From assembly GCA_041920415.1 (NCBI GenBank), contig JBHGYD010000043.1:1-57264 (forward strand): a stretch of DNA of 57,264 bases. Direction: 5' to 3'. The notes under the pieces are model-generated. The model worked only from the letters and a program-made list of their open reading frames with translations, made no database searches and was not told the DNA's origin. Made by a program: the position numbers and the translations under genes. This DNA is from JBHGYD01 sp041920415. GTDB lineage: Bacteria > Bacillota > Bacilli > Bacillales > Anoxybacillaceae. Of the stretch, positions 34,732-43,254 are shown piece after piece. How positions within the stretch are numbered: position 1 is the first letter of the stretch; the number at the start of each line of letters is the position of its first letter.

Positions 34732-35562
34732 ATGGCGATTAAAAAATATAAACCAACCTCTAATGGTCGTCGTGGCATGACGGTTCTTGATTTCTCAGAA
34801 ATCACAACTGACAAGCCGGAAAAATCATTACTTGCGCCTTTAAAGAAAAAAGGCGGTCGCAACAACCAAGGTAAATTGACAGTTCGTCACCAAGGTGGCG
34901 GTCATAAACGTCAATATCGTATTATTGACTTTAAGCGTGATAAAGATGGCATTCCAGGACGCGTTGCCACAATTGAATACGATCCAAACCGTTCAGCAAA
35001 CATCGCGTTAATTCATTACTTAGATGGTGAAAAACGTTACATCATCGCTCCTAAAAACTTAGAAGTAGGCATGGAAATCATGTCTGGTCCAGATGCTGAT
35101 ATTAAAGTGGGTAACGCATTACCACTTGCAAACATTCCTGTTGGTACATTAATTCACAACATTGAATTAAAACCAGGAAAAGGTGGACAATTAGTTCGTT
35201 CTGCTGGTACATCTGCACAAGTACTTGGTAAAGAAGGAAAATACGTACTTGTTCGTTTAGCTTCTGGCGAAGTTCGTATGATTTTAGGAACTTGCCGCGC
35301 AACAATCGGTCAAGTAGGAAACGAACAACATGAGCTTGTCAACATTGGTAAAGCTGGACGTGCTCGTTGGTTAGGTATTCGTCCAACAGTTCGTGGTTCT
35401 GTTATGAACCCTGTTGATCACCCACATGGTGGTGGTGAAGGTAAAGCACCTATCGGACGTAAATCACCAATGACTCCATGGGGTAAACCAACTCTTGGCT
35501 TCAAAACTCGTAAGAAGAAAAATAAATCTGATAAATTTATCGTACGTCGTCGTAAAAAATAA
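34732..35562 (+). CDS. rplB: Ribosomal protein L2
   Basis: A highly conserved protein near the peptidyl transferase centre, needed for subunit association; 276 residues. The N-terminal part has the extended basic tail (KYKPTSNGRRGMTVLDF). The C-terminal loop NPVDHPHGGGEGKAPIGRKS holds the histidine discussed in catalysis (near residue 229). AAGGAGGGAAA precedes the ATG. The protein is strongly basic at its C-terminus (KFIVRRRKK). Confidence 0.98.
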   Translation: MAIKKYKPTSNGRRGMTVLDFSEITTDKPEKSLLAPLKKKGGRNNQGKLTVRHQGGGHKRQYRIIDFKRDKDGIPGRVATIEYDPNRSANIALIHYLDGEKRYIIAPKNLEVGMEIMSGPDADIKVGNALPLANIPVGTLIHNIELKPGKGGQLVRSAGTSAQVLGKEGKYVLVRLASGEVRMILGTCRATIGQVGNEQHELVNIGKAGRARWLGIRPTVRGSVMNPVDHPHGGGEGKAPIGRKSPMTPWGKPTLGFKTRKKKNKSDKFIVRRRKK

Positions 35563-35570
35563 CGGGGTTG

Positions 35571-35594
35571 AACTACGGTTCTTAAGAACCGTAG
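35571..35594 (+). other. Perfect palindrome between rplB and rpsS
   Basis: The arms ACTACGGTTCT and AGAACCGTAG around TAAG form a perfect inverted repeat centred near 35582. It has no T tail and is too short-looped for a strong terminator; it may be an RNA-processing or stability element between rplB and rpsS. Confidence 0.5.
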
Positions 35595-35619
35595 AACAAT
35601 CACGAAGGGAGGTTCATTT

Positions 35620-35898
35620 ATGGGTCGCAGCTTAAAAAAAGGTCCTTTCTGTGATGATCATTTAATGAAAAAAATTGAAAAATTAAATGAAACAGGACAA
35701 AAACAAGTGATTAAAACTTGGTCTCGTCGTTCAACAATTTTCCCACAATTTATTGGTCATACAATCGCTGTATACGATGGTCGTAAACATGTACCTGTAT
35801 ACATTACAGAGGATATGGTAGGACATAAGCTCGGTGAATTCGCGCCAACACGTACATTTAAAGGCCATGCTGGCGACGATAAGAAAACAAAACGTTAA
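35620..35898 (+). CDS. rpsS: Ribosomal protein S19
   Basis: A head protein of the small subunit that contacts S13 and the A-site finger; 92 residues. The sequence GRSLKKGPFCDDHLMKKIE opens it. The central IFPQFIGHTIAVYDGRKHVP is the family signature. The basic C-terminal tail (GDDKKTKR) reaches toward the decoding centre. AAGGGAGGT precedes the ATG. A small inverted repeat (CTACGGTTCTTAAGAACCGTAG) spans the gap before it. Confidence 0.97.
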   Translation: MGRSLKKGPFCDDHLMKKIEKLNETGQKQVIKTWSRRSTIFPQFIGHTIAVYDGRKHVPVYITEDMVGHKLGEFAPTRTFKGHAGDDKKTKR

Positions 35899-35915
35899 TG
35901 AGAGGAGGCTTATTC

Positions 35916-36257
35916 ATGCAAGCTAAAGCTGTTGCAAGAACAGTTCGTATTGCTCCTCGTAAAGCTCGTTTAGTGATTGATTTAATTCGAGGAAAGCAAG
36001 TAGGTGAAGCAGTAGCGATTCTTCGTCATACTCCAAAAGCTGCTTCTCCAATCATTGAGAAAGTATTAAAATCTGCGGTAGCGAATGCAGAACATAACTA
36101 CGATATGGACGTTAATAAATTAGTCATTACAGAAGCATATGTGGATGAGGGTCCAACGTTAAAACGTTTCCGTCCTCGTGCGATGGGTCGTGCAAGCGCG
36201 ATTAACAAACGTACGAGTCATATTACGATCGTTGTTTCAGAAAAGAAGGAGGGATAA
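35916..36257 (+). CDS. rplV: Ribosomal protein L22
   Basis: Lines the exit tunnel across several 23S domains; 113 residues. The ATG at 35916 follows GAGGAGGC and starts MQAKAVARTVRIAPRKARLV. An in-frame ATG at 35898 would lie before the ribosome site. The beta-hairpin loop (LKRFRPRAMGRASAINKRT) is wild type with no insertions that cause macrolide resistance. The gap to rpsC is three bases. Confidence 0.97.
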   Translation: MQAKAVARTVRIAPRKARLVIDLIRGKQVGEAVAILRHTPKAASPIIEKVLKSAVANAEHNYDMDVNKLVITEAYVDEGPTLKRFRPRAMGRASAINKRTSHITIVVSEKKEG

Positions 36258-36260
36258 TCA

Positions 36261-36917
36261 GTGGGTCAAAAGGTGAATCCAGTCGGTCTTCGTATCGGTA
36301 TTATCCGTGATTGGGAATCAAGATGGTACGCTGAGAAAGATTATGCGGACCTTTTACATGAAGACCTAAAAATTCGTGAGTATATTACGAAACGTTTAAG
36401 CGATGCTGCTGTTTCTAAAGTTGAAATTGAACGTGCGGCGAACCGTGTAAACATCACGATCCACACTGCGAAACCTGGTATGGTTATCGGTAAGGGTGGT
36501 ACGGAAGTAGAAGCGCTTCGTAAAGCTCTTAACCAATTAACTGGTAAACGTGTTCATATCAATATTCTTGAAATTAAAAAACCAGATTTAGACGCGAAAT
36601 TAGTAGCAGAAAATATTGCTCGTCAAATTGAAAATCGCGTTTCATTCCGCCGTGCACAAAAACAAGCAATTCAACGTGCTATGCGTGCGGGCGCAAAAGG
36701 AATTAAAACAATGGTATCTGGTCGCTTAGGCGGTGCGGATATTGCTCGTTCTGAACATTATAGTGAAGGAACAGTACCACTCCACACTCTTCGCGCTGAC
36801 ATCGATTACGCAACAGCAGAAGCAGATACAACTTATGGAAAAATCGGTGTGAAAGTATGGATTTATCGTGGAGAGGTCCTTCCTACTAAAAAGAAAACTG
36901 AGGAAGGAGGAAATTAA
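36261..36917 (+). CDS. rpsC: Ribosomal protein S3
   Basis: Part of the mRNA entry channel and helicase activity; 218 residues. It uses GTG at 36261, after AAGAAGGAGGG, to start MGQKVNPVGLRIGIIRDW. The KH-like domain motif is IHTAKPGMVIGKGGTEVEAL near residue 70. The C-terminal domain holds IKTMVSGRLGGADIARSE. The C-terminus is acidic and basic mixed (PTKKKTEEGGN), and its coding end supplies the GAGGAAA site for rplP. Confidence 0.97.
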   Translation: MGQKVNPVGLRIGIIRDWESRWYAEKDYADLLHEDLKIREYITKRLSDAAVSKVEIERAANRVNITIHTAKPGMVIGKGGTEVEALRKALNQLTGKRVHINILEIKKPDLDAKLVAENIARQIENRVSFRRAQKQAIQRAMRAGAKGIKTMVSGRLGGADIARSEHYSEGTVPLHTLRADIDYATAEADTTYGKIGVKVWIYRGEVLPTKKKTEEGGN

Positions 36918-36919
36918 TC

Positions 36920-37354
36920 ATGTTAATGCCAAAACGCGTAAAATTCCGTCGTGAACATCGTGGGCGTATGAAAGGTCGCGCAAAAGGTGGCACAGAGGTA
37001 CATTTTGGTGAATACGGTTTACAAGCGTTAGAATCTGCTTGGATTACAAACCGTCAAATCGAAGCTGCTCGTCGTGCGATGACTCGTTATATGAGACGTG
37101 GCGGTAAAGTCTGGATTAAAATTTTCCCTTCAAAACCTTATACAGCAAAACCTTTAGAAGTGCGCATGGGTTCTGGTAAAGGTGCTCCTGAAGGTTGGGT
37201 AGCAGTTGTAAAACCAGGTAAAGTAATGTTTGAAGTAGCAGGCGTTTCTGAAGAAGTAGCACGTGAAGCATTACGTCTTGCTTCTCATAAACTTCCGATT
37301 AAATGTAAGTTCGTAAAACGTGAAGAAATTGGTGGTGAATCTAATGAAAGCTAA
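36920..37354 (+). CDS. rplP: Ribosomal protein L16
   Basis: Sits at the A-site side of the large subunit and helps position tRNA; 144 residues. The start MLMPKRVKFRREHRG matches relatives, so the first ATG at 36920 is used. The conserved loop GRMKGRAKGGTEVHFGEYGL holds the arginine that is hydroxylated in some bacteria. KPLEVRMGSGKGAPEGWVAV is the signature. Its last 11 bases overlap the start of rpmC. Confidence 0.97.
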   Translation: MLMPKRVKFRREHRGRMKGRAKGGTEVHFGEYGLQALESAWITNRQIEAARRAMTRYMRRGGKVWIKIFPSKPYTAKPLEVRMGSGKGAPEGWVAVVKPGKVMFEVAGVSEEVAREALRLASHKLPIKCKFVKREEIGGESNES

Positions 37355-37544
37355 AGAAATCCGTGACCTTACCACTGCCGAAATTGAACAAAAAATCAAA
37401 TCGCTAAAAGAAGAGCTATTTAACCTTCGCTTCCAATTAGCGACAGGTCAATTAGAAAATACAGCGCGCATTCGTGAAGTACGCAAAGCTATCGCTCGTA
37501 TGAAAACGATTATTCGTGAAAGAGAGATCGCTGCTAATAAATAA
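37344..37544 (+). CDS. rpmC: Ribosomal protein L29
   Basis: A small two-helix protein at the tunnel exit next to L23; 66 residues. The ATG at 37344 overlaps the rplP end by 11 bases and follows GGTGGTG in its coding sequence. The protein begins MKAKEIRDLTTAEIEQKI. The motif FNLRFQLATGQLENTARIRE is typical. An in-frame ATG at 37320 would add eight residues absent from the family. Confidence 0.96.
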   Translation: MKAKEIRDLTTAEIEQKIKSLKEELFNLRFQLATGQLENTARIREVRKAIARMKTIIREREIAANK

Positions 37545-37567
37545 ACGCTTGAGAGGAGGTTCGCGAA

Positions 37568-37831
37568 ATGAGTGAACGCAATCAACGCAAAGTATACGTT
37601 GGCCGTGTTGTGTCTGATAAAATGGACAAAACGATTACGGTTCTTGTGGAAACTTATAAAAAACACCCGCTTTACGGAAAGCGTGTAAAATACTCTAAAA
37701 AATATAAAGCTCATGATGAAAATAATGTAGCGAAAGTCGGCGATATCGTTAAAATCATGGAAACTCGTCCACTTTCTGCAACAAAACGCTTCCGTTTAGT
37801 AGAAGTTGTTGAAAAAGCAGTTATTGTGTAA
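37568..37831 (+). CDS. rpsQ: Ribosomal protein S17
   Basis: A primary 16S 5'-domain binder; 87 residues, OB fold. Signatures include RKVYVGRVVSDKMDKTITV and HPLYGKRVKYSKKYKAHDE. The ETRPLSATKRFRLVEVVEKA segment near the C-terminus is the family pattern. GAGAGGAGGT precedes the ATG. It lies between rpmC and rplN as in nearly all bacteria. Confidence 0.97.
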   Translation: MSERNQRKVYVGRVVSDKMDKTITVLVETYKKHPLYGKRVKYSKKYKAHDENNVAKVGDIVKIMETRPLSATKRFRLVEVVEKAVIV

Positions 37832-37878
37832 TGATAATGTTCGGATCGGTTATACAATTCCGAAAGGAGGTCTCGTAA

Positions 37879-38247
37879 ATGATTCAACAAGAATCTCGTA
37901 TGAAAGTTGCTGATAACTCTGGTGCACGCGAAGTGCTTGTCATTAAAGTGTTGGGTGGTTCTGGTCGTCGTTATGCAAACATCGGTGACGTTGTTGTGGC
38001 GACAGTTAAAGAAGCAACACCAGGTGGCGTTGTTAAAAAAGGTCAAGTCGTAAAAGCGGTCGTTGTCCGCACAAAACGCGGCGTGCGTCGTACAGATGGC
38101 TCTTACATTCGCTTTGACGAGAACGCATGCGTCATCATTCGTGAGGATAAAAGCCCACGCGGAACTCGTATTTTCGGACCAGTTGCGCGTGAATTACGTG
38201 ACAAAGACTTTATGAAAATCGTTTCTCTAGCTCCAGAAGTTATTTAA
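37879..38247 (+). CDS. rplN: Ribosomal protein L14
   Basis: A conserved interface protein that forms bridges with 16S and binds RsfS; 122 residues. The opening MIQQESRMKVADNSGAREV is the family signature. The segment VKAVVVRTKRGVRRTDGSYI and the end RELRDKDFMKIVSLAPEVI are intact. GAAAGGAGGT precedes the ATG. Length is exactly that of other bacteria. Confidence 0.98.
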   Translation: MIQQESRMKVADNSGAREVLVIKVLGGSGRRYANIGDVVVATVKEATPGGVVKKGQVVKAVVVRTKRGVRRTDGSYIRFDENACVIIREDKSPRGTRIFGPVARELRDKDFMKIVSLAPEVI

Positions 38248-38283
38248 TGAAAAGGAAAGCCTTTTAAGGGAGGTGCGATTCAC

Positions 38284-38595
38284 ATGCATGTAAAAAAAGG
38301 TGACAAAGTACAAGTAATCTCTGGTAAAGACAAAGGAAAACAAGGCGTTGTTCTTGCAGCGTTTCCTAAGAAAAACCGAGTGCTTGTAGAAGGTGTAAAC
38401 ATCGTTAAAAAACACGCGAAACCATCTCAAGCAAATCCACAAGGCGGTATTATTAGCAAAGAGGCACCGATTCATGTATCAAACGTAATGCCTTTAGATC
38501 CTAAAACAGGAACTCCAACTCGCGTAGGATATAAAATCGTAGATGGTAAAAAAGTACGTTACGCGAAAAAATCTGGTGAAATTTTAGATAAATAA
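38284..38595 (+). CDS. rplX: Ribosomal protein L24
   Basis: An assembly initiator of the large subunit; 103 residues with a KOW motif near the N-terminus (GDKVQVISGKDKGKQGVVL). VEGVNIVKKHAKPSQANPQG is the signature that follows. AAGGGAGGTG lies before the ATG at 38284. It is followed by rplE after 27 bases. Nothing unusual is seen. Confidence 0.97.
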   Translation: MHVKKGDKVQVISGKDKGKQGVVLAAFPKKNRVLVEGVNIVKKHAKPSQANPQGGIISKEAPIHVSNVMPLDPKTGTPTRVGYKIVDGKKVRYAKKSGEILDK

Positions 38596-38622
38596 TCGTG
38601 ATGTGAGAAAGGAGGTACTTAC

Positions 38623-39162
38623 ATGAACCGCCTAAAAGAAAAATATTTAAAAGAAGTTACTCCTGCTCTTATGAGCAAGTTTAACTATAAATCTGTTATG
38701 CAAATTCCAAAAATCGAAAAAATCGTCATCAACATGGGTGTTGGTGATGCTGTACAAAACGCGAAAGCATTAGATAGTGCTGTTGAAGAATTAGCATTAA
38801 TTTCTGGTCAAAAGCCAGTTGTTACTCGCGCGAAAAAATCAATCGCTGGCTTCCGTCTTCGTGAAGGTATGCCAATCGGGGCGAAAGTAACATTACGCGG
38901 AGAGCGCATGTATGAGTTTTTAGATAAATTAATTTCTGTATCTCTTCCACGCGTTCGTGACTTCCGTGGCGTGTCTAAAAAATCATTCGATGGACGCGGT
39001 AACTATACATTAGGTATTAAAGAACAATTAATTTTCCCTGAAATTGATTACGATAAAGTAAACAAAGTGCGCGGTATGGATATCGTAATCGTTACAACAG
39101 CAAAAACTGACGAAGAAGCTCGTGAGTTATTAACGTTACTTGGTATGCCGTTCCAAAAATAA
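38623..39162 (+). CDS. rplE: Ribosomal protein L5
   Basis: Binds 5S rRNA and contacts P-site tRNA; 179 residues. The segment MQIPKIEKIVINMGVGDAVQ is the family signature. GFRLREGMPIGAKVTLRGE and the loop near DFRGVSKKSFDGRGNYTLG are conserved 5S contacts. AAAGGAGGT precedes the ATG. It stands with L18 from the same cluster as part of the 5S particle. Confidence 0.98.
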   Translation: MNRLKEKYLKEVTPALMSKFNYKSVMQIPKIEKIVINMGVGDAVQNAKALDSAVEELALISGQKPVVTRAKKSIAGFRLREGMPIGAKVTLRGERMYEFLDKLISVSLPRVRDFRGVSKKSFDGRGNYTLGIKEQLIFPEIDYDKVNKVRGMDIVIVTTAKTDEEARELLTLLGMPFQK

Positions 39163-39196
39163 TGAATCCCATTCGTAAAAAGAGGGAGGCGAAAAC

Positions 39197-39382
39197 GTGG
39201 CTAAAAAATCAATGATCGCGAAACAAAAACGCGCGCCAAAGTTTAAAGTACAAGCGTACACTCGTTGCGAGCGTTGCGGACGTCCACATTCTGTGTATCG
39301 CAAATTTAAACTTTGCCGTATTTGTTTCCGTGAATTAGCATACAAAGGTCAAATTCCTGGTGTGAAAAAAGCAAGTTGGTAA
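39197..39382 (+). CDS. rpsZ: Ribosomal protein S14, zinc-binding form
   Basis: The short S14 of 61 residues used in Firmicutes. A zinc ribbon is formed by Cys24 and Cys27 (CERC) with Cys40 and Cys43 (CRIC). It uses GTG at 39197, after GAGGGAGGC. The protein starts with AKKSMIAKQKRAPKFKVQ. A longer zinc-free paralogue may exist elsewhere in the genome for zinc starvation, as in B. subtilis, but is not in this window. Confidence 0.97.
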   Translation: MAKKSMIAKQKRAPKFKVQAYTRCERCGRPHSVYRKFKLCRICFRELAYKGQIPGVKKASW

Positions 39383-39415
39383 TCAACCCGTGAATTGGGA
39401 AGGAGGTAAAAAATA

Positions 39416-39814
39416 ATGGTGATGACAGATCCAATTGCAGATATGCTTACTCGCATTCGTAATGCGAATATGGTACGTCACGAGAAACTTGAAGTTCCTG
39501 CTTCTAAAATGAAAAGAGAAATCGCAGAAATTTTAAAACGTGAAGGTTTCATTCGTGATGTAGAATACATTGAAGACAACAAACAAGGTATCCTCCGTAT
39601 TTTCTTAAAATACGGTCCAAATAATGAACGTGTAATTACTGGTCTAAAACGTATTAGCAAACCTGGTTTGCGCGTTTATGCAAAAGCAAATGAAGTACCT
39701 CGTGTACTTAACGGTTTAGGTATTGCAATTCTTTCTACATCTCAAGGTATTTTAACGGATAAAGAAGCGCGTCAAAAAGGAACTGGCGGCGAAGTTTTAG
39801 CATACATTTGGTAA
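39416..39814 (+). CDS. rpsH: Ribosomal protein S8
   Basis: A central-domain 16S binder; 132 residues. It begins MVMTDPIADMLTRIRNAN, as in other Bacillus, so the first ATG at 39416 is right. The C-terminal signature YAKANEVPRVLNGLGIAILST and GTGGEVLAYIW are intact. In E. coli S8 represses the spc operon; no matching S8 site is obvious near rplE here. GGAAGGAGGTA precedes the start. Confidence 0.98.
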   Translation: MVMTDPIADMLTRIRNANMVRHEKLEVPASKMKREIAEILKREGFIRDVEYIEDNKQGILRIFLKYGPNNERVITGLKRISKPGLRVYAKANEVPRVLNGLGIAILSTSQGILTDKEARQKGTGGEVLAYIW

Positions 39815-39844
39815 TTAGTCTTGTTAAGAATGGAGGTGTCATGT

Positions 39845-40381
39845 ATGTCACGTGTTGGTAAAAAACCAATTGAAATTCCAGCTGGTGTAACAGTAACAGT
39901 AAACGGCAACACCGTTACAGTAAAAGGACCGAAAGGCGAACTTACTCGCACTTTCCATCCTGATATGACAATCAAAGTAGAAGATAACGTTTTAACCGTT
40001 TCTCGTCCAAGTGACGAAAAAGAACATCGTGCCCTTCACGGTACAACTCGTAGCTTACTAGCAAACATGGTTGAGGGAGTTTCAAAAGGATACGAGAAAA
40101 GCCTTGAGTTAGTCGGTGTCGGTTATCGTGCGTCTAAACAAGGTAAAAAGCTTGTACTTAGCGTTGGTTACTCTCATCCTGTTGAAATCGAACCAGAAGA
40201 AGGTCTTGAAATCGATGTTCCTTCACAAACAAAAATCGTTGTTAAAGGTGCGGACAAACAACGCGTTGGTGAATTAGCCGCGAATATTCGTGCGGTACGT
40301 GCGCCAGAACCTTACAAAGGTAAAGGTATTCGTTACGAAGGTGAAGTTGTACGTCGCAAAGAGGGTAAAACAGGTAAATAA
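39845..40381 (+). CDS. rplF: Ribosomal protein L6
   Basis: Lies near the factor-binding site of the large subunit; 178 residues, two similar domains. The ATG at 39845 follows TGGAGGTG and yields MSRVGKKPIEIPAGVTVTV. The family signature in domain 2 is PEPYKGKGIRYEGEVVRRK. An ATG four bases upstream is in another frame and is not used. Nothing unusual is seen. Confidence 0.97.
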   Translation: MSRVGKKPIEIPAGVTVTVNGNTVTVKGPKGELTRTFHPDMTIKVEDNVLTVSRPSDEKEHRALHGTTRSLLANMVEGVSKGYEKSLELVGVGYRASKQGKKLVLSVGYSHPVEIEPEEGLEIDVPSQTKIVVKGADKQRVGELAANIRAVRAPEPYKGKGIRYEGEVVRRKEGKTGK

Positions 40382-40413
40382 TGCTGCTTAGGTAAATGAA
40401 AGGAGTGACATAA

Positions 40414-40776
40414 ATGATCACTAAGCTTGATAAAAATGCAGTTCGTAAAAAAAGACATGCACGTGTTCGTAGAAAAGTGTTTGGAACTGCTGAGCGTCCG
40501 CGTTTAAATGTGTTCCGTTCTAATAAACACATTTACGCACAAATTATTGATGATGTAAAAGCAGTAACGCTTGTTAGTGCTTCTACACTAGATAAAGAAT
40601 TCAACTTAGAATCAACTGGGAATGTGGAAGCAGCTCAAAAAGTGGGCGAATTAGTTGCAAAGCGCGCATTAGAAAAAGGAATTAAAAGCGTAGTGTTTGA
40701 CCGCGGTGGATATTTATATCATGGACGTGTAAAAGCACTTGCTGACGCTGCTCGTGAAGCTGGTTTAGAATTCTAA
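40414..40776 (+). CDS. rplR: Ribosomal protein L18
   Basis: A 5S rRNA-binding protein; 120 residues. The N-terminal basic arm (KLDKNAVRKKRHARVRRKV) binds 5S. The domain has RLNVFRSNKHIYAQIIDD and FDRGGYLYHGRVKALADAA, the family signature. It follows rplF by 32 bases and has an AAGGAGTGA site. It works with L5 to place 5S, whose gene opens this window. Confidence 0.97.
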   Translation: MITKLDKNAVRKKRHARVRRKVFGTAERPRLNVFRSNKHIYAQIIDDVKAVTLVSASTLDKEFNLESTGNVEAAQKVGELVAKRALEKGIKSVVFDRGGYLYHGRVKALADAAREAGLEF

Positions 40777-40795
40777 TTATAAAGGAGGGACAGAG

Positions 40796-41296
40796 ATGCG
40801 TCGCATTGATCCAAACAAACTTGAACTTGAAGAACGCGTTGTTGCCGTTAACCGCGTAGCAAAAGTAGTAAAAGGTGGACGCCGATTCCGTTTCGCTGCT
40901 TTAGTTGTTGTTGGTGACAAGAACGGCCATGTTGGTTTTGGAACAGGAAAGGCTCAAGAGGTTCCAGATGCTATTCGCAAAGCAATTGAAGATGCTAAGA
41001 AAAACTTAATTACTGTACCGATCGTCGGTACAACAATTCCTCACGAAGTCGTTGGTCACTTCGGTGCAGGTGAAATCATCTTAAAACCAGCTTCCGAAGG
41101 TACGGGAGTTATCGCTGGTGGTCCTGCGCGTGCAGTATTAGAGTTAGCAGGTATTAGCGATATTTTATCAAAATCCATTGGTTCTAATACACCAATTAAC
41201 ATGGTACGTGCGACAATTGATGGTTTAAAACAATTAAAACGTGCAGAAGACGTAGCAAAATTGCGCGGTAAAACAGTTGAGGAACTGTTAGGATAA
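40796..41296 (+). CDS. rpsE: Ribosomal protein S5
   Basis: Part of the decoding and mRNA entry region; 166 residues. The N-terminal dsRNA-binding-like domain contains VVKGGRRFRFAALVVVGD, the site of spectinomycin-resistance changes, which is wild type here. The C-terminal domain holds GPARAVLELAGISDILSKS. AAAGGAGGGAC precedes the ATG. The gap to rpmD is 13 bases. Confidence 0.97.
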   Translation: MRRIDPNKLELEERVVAVNRVAKVVKGGRRFRFAALVVVGDKNGHVGFGTGKAQEVPDAIRKAIEDAKKNLITVPIVGTTIPHEVVGHFGAGEIILKPASEGTGVIAGGPARAVLELAGISDILSKSIGSNTPINMVRATIDGLKQLKRAEDVAKLRGKTVEELLG

Positions 41297-41309
41297 GGAG
41301 GGAAATACA

Positions 41310-41498
41310 ATGGCAAAAAAATTAGCGATTACCCTCACTCGTAGCGTGATTGGTCGTCCTGAAGATCAACGCGTAACAGTTAAAACACTAGGATTGCGAA
41401 AATTGCATCAAACAGTTGTTCATAACGATAACCCAGCGATTCGTGGAATGATTAATAAAGTTGCTCATCTTGTGAAAGTTCAAGAATTAGAACAATAA
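41310..41498 (+). CDS. rpmD: Ribosomal protein L30
   Basis: A small large-subunit protein of 62 residues, slightly longer than the usual 59. The sequence LAITLTRSVIGRPEDQRVTV and GLRKLHQTVVHNDNPAIRGM are family signatures. AAGGAGGGAAA precedes the ATG. The stop codon is followed at once by the ribosome site of rplO. Both ends fit relatives apart from the extra C-terminal residues (QELEQ). Confidence 0.96.
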   Translation: MAKKLAITLTRSVIGRPEDQRVTVKTLGLRKLHQTVVHNDNPAIRGMINKVAHLVKVQELEQ

Positions 41499-41521
41499 TG
41501 AACATAAGGAGGTGCCTCGCG

Positions 41522-41962
41522 ATGAAACTTCATGAATTACAACCAGCACCAGGTTCCCGCAAAGAACGTAACCGTGTGGGTCGTGGTATCGGTTCTGGTA
41601 ACGGTAAAACGTCTGGTAGAGGTCATAAAGGTCAAAACGCTCGTTCAGGTGGCGGTGTAAGAATCGGTTTTGAAGGCGGTCAAACTCCTTTATTCCGTCG
41701 TCTTCCAAAACGCGGCTTTACGAATATTAATCGTAAAGAGTATGCGATCGTGAACCTTGATGCGCTAAACCGTTTTGAAGATGGTACAGAAGTAACGCCT
41801 GAACTTTTACTTGAAACTGGCGTTGTAAGCAAGCTAAAAGCTGGCGTGAAGATTTTAGGTAACGGTCAAATCGAGAAAAAATTAACAGTAAAAGCACATA
41901 AATTCTCCTCTGCTGCAAAAGAAGCAATTGAAGCTGCTGGCGGTAAAACTGAGGTGATTTAA
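41522..41962 (+). CDS. rplO: Ribosomal protein L15
   Basis: A late-assembly large-subunit protein; 146 residues. The glycine and arginine-rich N-terminus (GRGIGSGNGKTSGRGHKGQN) is typical. The ATG at 41522 after AAGGAGGTG gives MKLHELQPAPGSRKE; an ATG at 41498 lies before the ribosome site. The C-terminal part holds VKAHKFSSAAKEAIEAAGG. The stop codon overlaps the secY start by one base. Confidence 0.97.
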   Translation: MKLHELQPAPGSRKERNRVGRGIGSGNGKTSGRGHKGQNARSGGGVRIGFEGGQTPLFRRLPKRGFTNINRKEYAIVNLDALNRFEDGTEVTPELLLETGVVSKLKAGVKILGNGQIEKKLTVKAHKFSSAAKEAIEAAGGKTEVI

Positions 41963-43254
41963 TGTTTCGGACAATCTCCAATTTTATGCGCGTGGGTGAT
42001 ATAAGAAAGAAAATTATTTTCACCCTCCTTATGCTTATTGTTTTTCGCATTGGAACGTTCATTCCAGTGCCGAATGTGAACGCTGATGTTCTAAAAGCAC
42101 AAGACCAACTAAACGTGTTTGGCGTTCTCAATACATTTGGAGGAGGGGCTTTAAAAAAATTCTCCATTTTTGCCATGGGGATTATGCCTTACATTACAGC
42201 ATCCATCATCGTACAATTGTTACAGATGGATGTTGTTCCTAAATTTACAGAATGGTCCAAACAAGGAGAAGTTGGACGGCGTAAATTAGCTCAGTTTACC
42301 CGCTATTTTACAGTCGTGCTTGGTTTCATTCAAGCGTTTGGTATGTCTTATGGTTTTAATAACCTTACAGGCGGGGTATTAATTAAAAACCCTGGAGTAT
42401 CGACATACTTACTCATTGCTACGGTATTAACGGCGGGAACTTCATTTTTAATGTGGTTAGGGGAACAAATTACAGCTAAAGGTGTTGGGAACGGAATTTC
42501 CATCATTATTTTTGCTGGTATTGTTTCTGGTATTCCGTCAACCCTTAACCAAATTTACGCTCAACAGTTCGAAGATGCAGGCGATCAGTTATTTTTAAGA
42601 ATTGTAACGGTACTTCTTATCGCCTTAGCAGTTATTGTGGTGATTGTTGGAGTTATCTATATCCAACAAGCATTTCGCAAAATTCCGATTCAGTATGCCA
42701 AACGGTTAGAGGGACGTAGTCCAGTAGGAGGTCACTCTACTCATTTACCGTTAAAAGTGAATCCGGCAGGGGTTATTCCTGTTATTTTTGCTGTTTCGTT
42801 TATTATCGCTCCACCGACGATTGCATCGTTTTTCGGCTCGAATGATGTAACATTGTGGATTAAGAAAACGTTTGATTATACACAACCAGTTGGTATGATT
42901 ATATACGTGGCACTCATTATTGCCTTTACGTATTTCTATGCCTTTGTTCAAGTTAATCCGGAACAAATGGCAGAGAACTTAAAAAAACAAGGTGGTTATA
43001 TTCCAGGCATACGTCCAGGAAGAAACACACAAGAGTACGTAACGAAAGTTCTTTATCGCCTTACATTCGTCGGTTCAATATTCTTAGCAGTAATCGCTGT
43101 TCTTCCTGTTTTCTTTGTCAAGTTTGCTAATTTGCCGCCTTCCGCTCGAATTGGTGGAACAAGCTTGCTTATCGTTGTCGGTGTTGCACTTGAGACAATG
43201 AAACAGCTTGAAAGTCAATTAGTAAAACGGCATTACAAAGGTTTCATTAAGTAA
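41962..43254 (+). CDS. secY: SecY, protein translocation channel
   Basis: The pore subunit of the SecYEG translocon, 430 residues with ten predicted membrane helices. The first helix region is RKKIIFTLLMLIVFRIGTFIP. The plug and lateral-gate regions include GGGALKKFSIFAMGIMPYI. The cytosolic loop with PEQMAENLKKQGGYIPGIRP near 332 is a signature. The partner secE is at 15905-16087. Overlap with rplO couples its translation to the spc genes. A hairpin in the gap leads to adk. Confidence 0.98.
   Translation: MFRTISNFMRVGDIRKKIIFTLLMLIVFRIGTFIPVPNVNADVLKAQDQLNVFGVLNTFGGGALKKFSIFAMGIMPYITASIIVQLLQMDVVPKFTEWSKQGEVGRRKLAQFTRYFTVVLGFIQAFGMSYGFNNLTGGVLIKNPGVSTYLLIATVLTAGTSFLMWLGEQITAKGVGNGISIIIFAGIVSGIPSTLNQIYAQQFEDAGDQLFLRIVTVLLIALAVIVVIVGVIYIQQAFRKIPIQYAKRLEGRSPVGGHSTHLPLKVNPAGVIPVIFAVSFIIAPPTIASFFGSNDVTLWIKKTFDYTQPVGMIIYVALIIAFTYFYAFVQVNPEQMAENLKKQGGYIPGIRPGRNTQEYVTKVLYRLTFVGSIFLAVIAVLPVFFVKFANLPPSARIGGTSLLIVVGVALETMKQLESQLVKRHYKGFIK

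Noticed and set aside
36920..36925. A later ATG for rplP at 36926
   Set aside because: Relatives begin MLLPKRV, so the first ATG fits the family.
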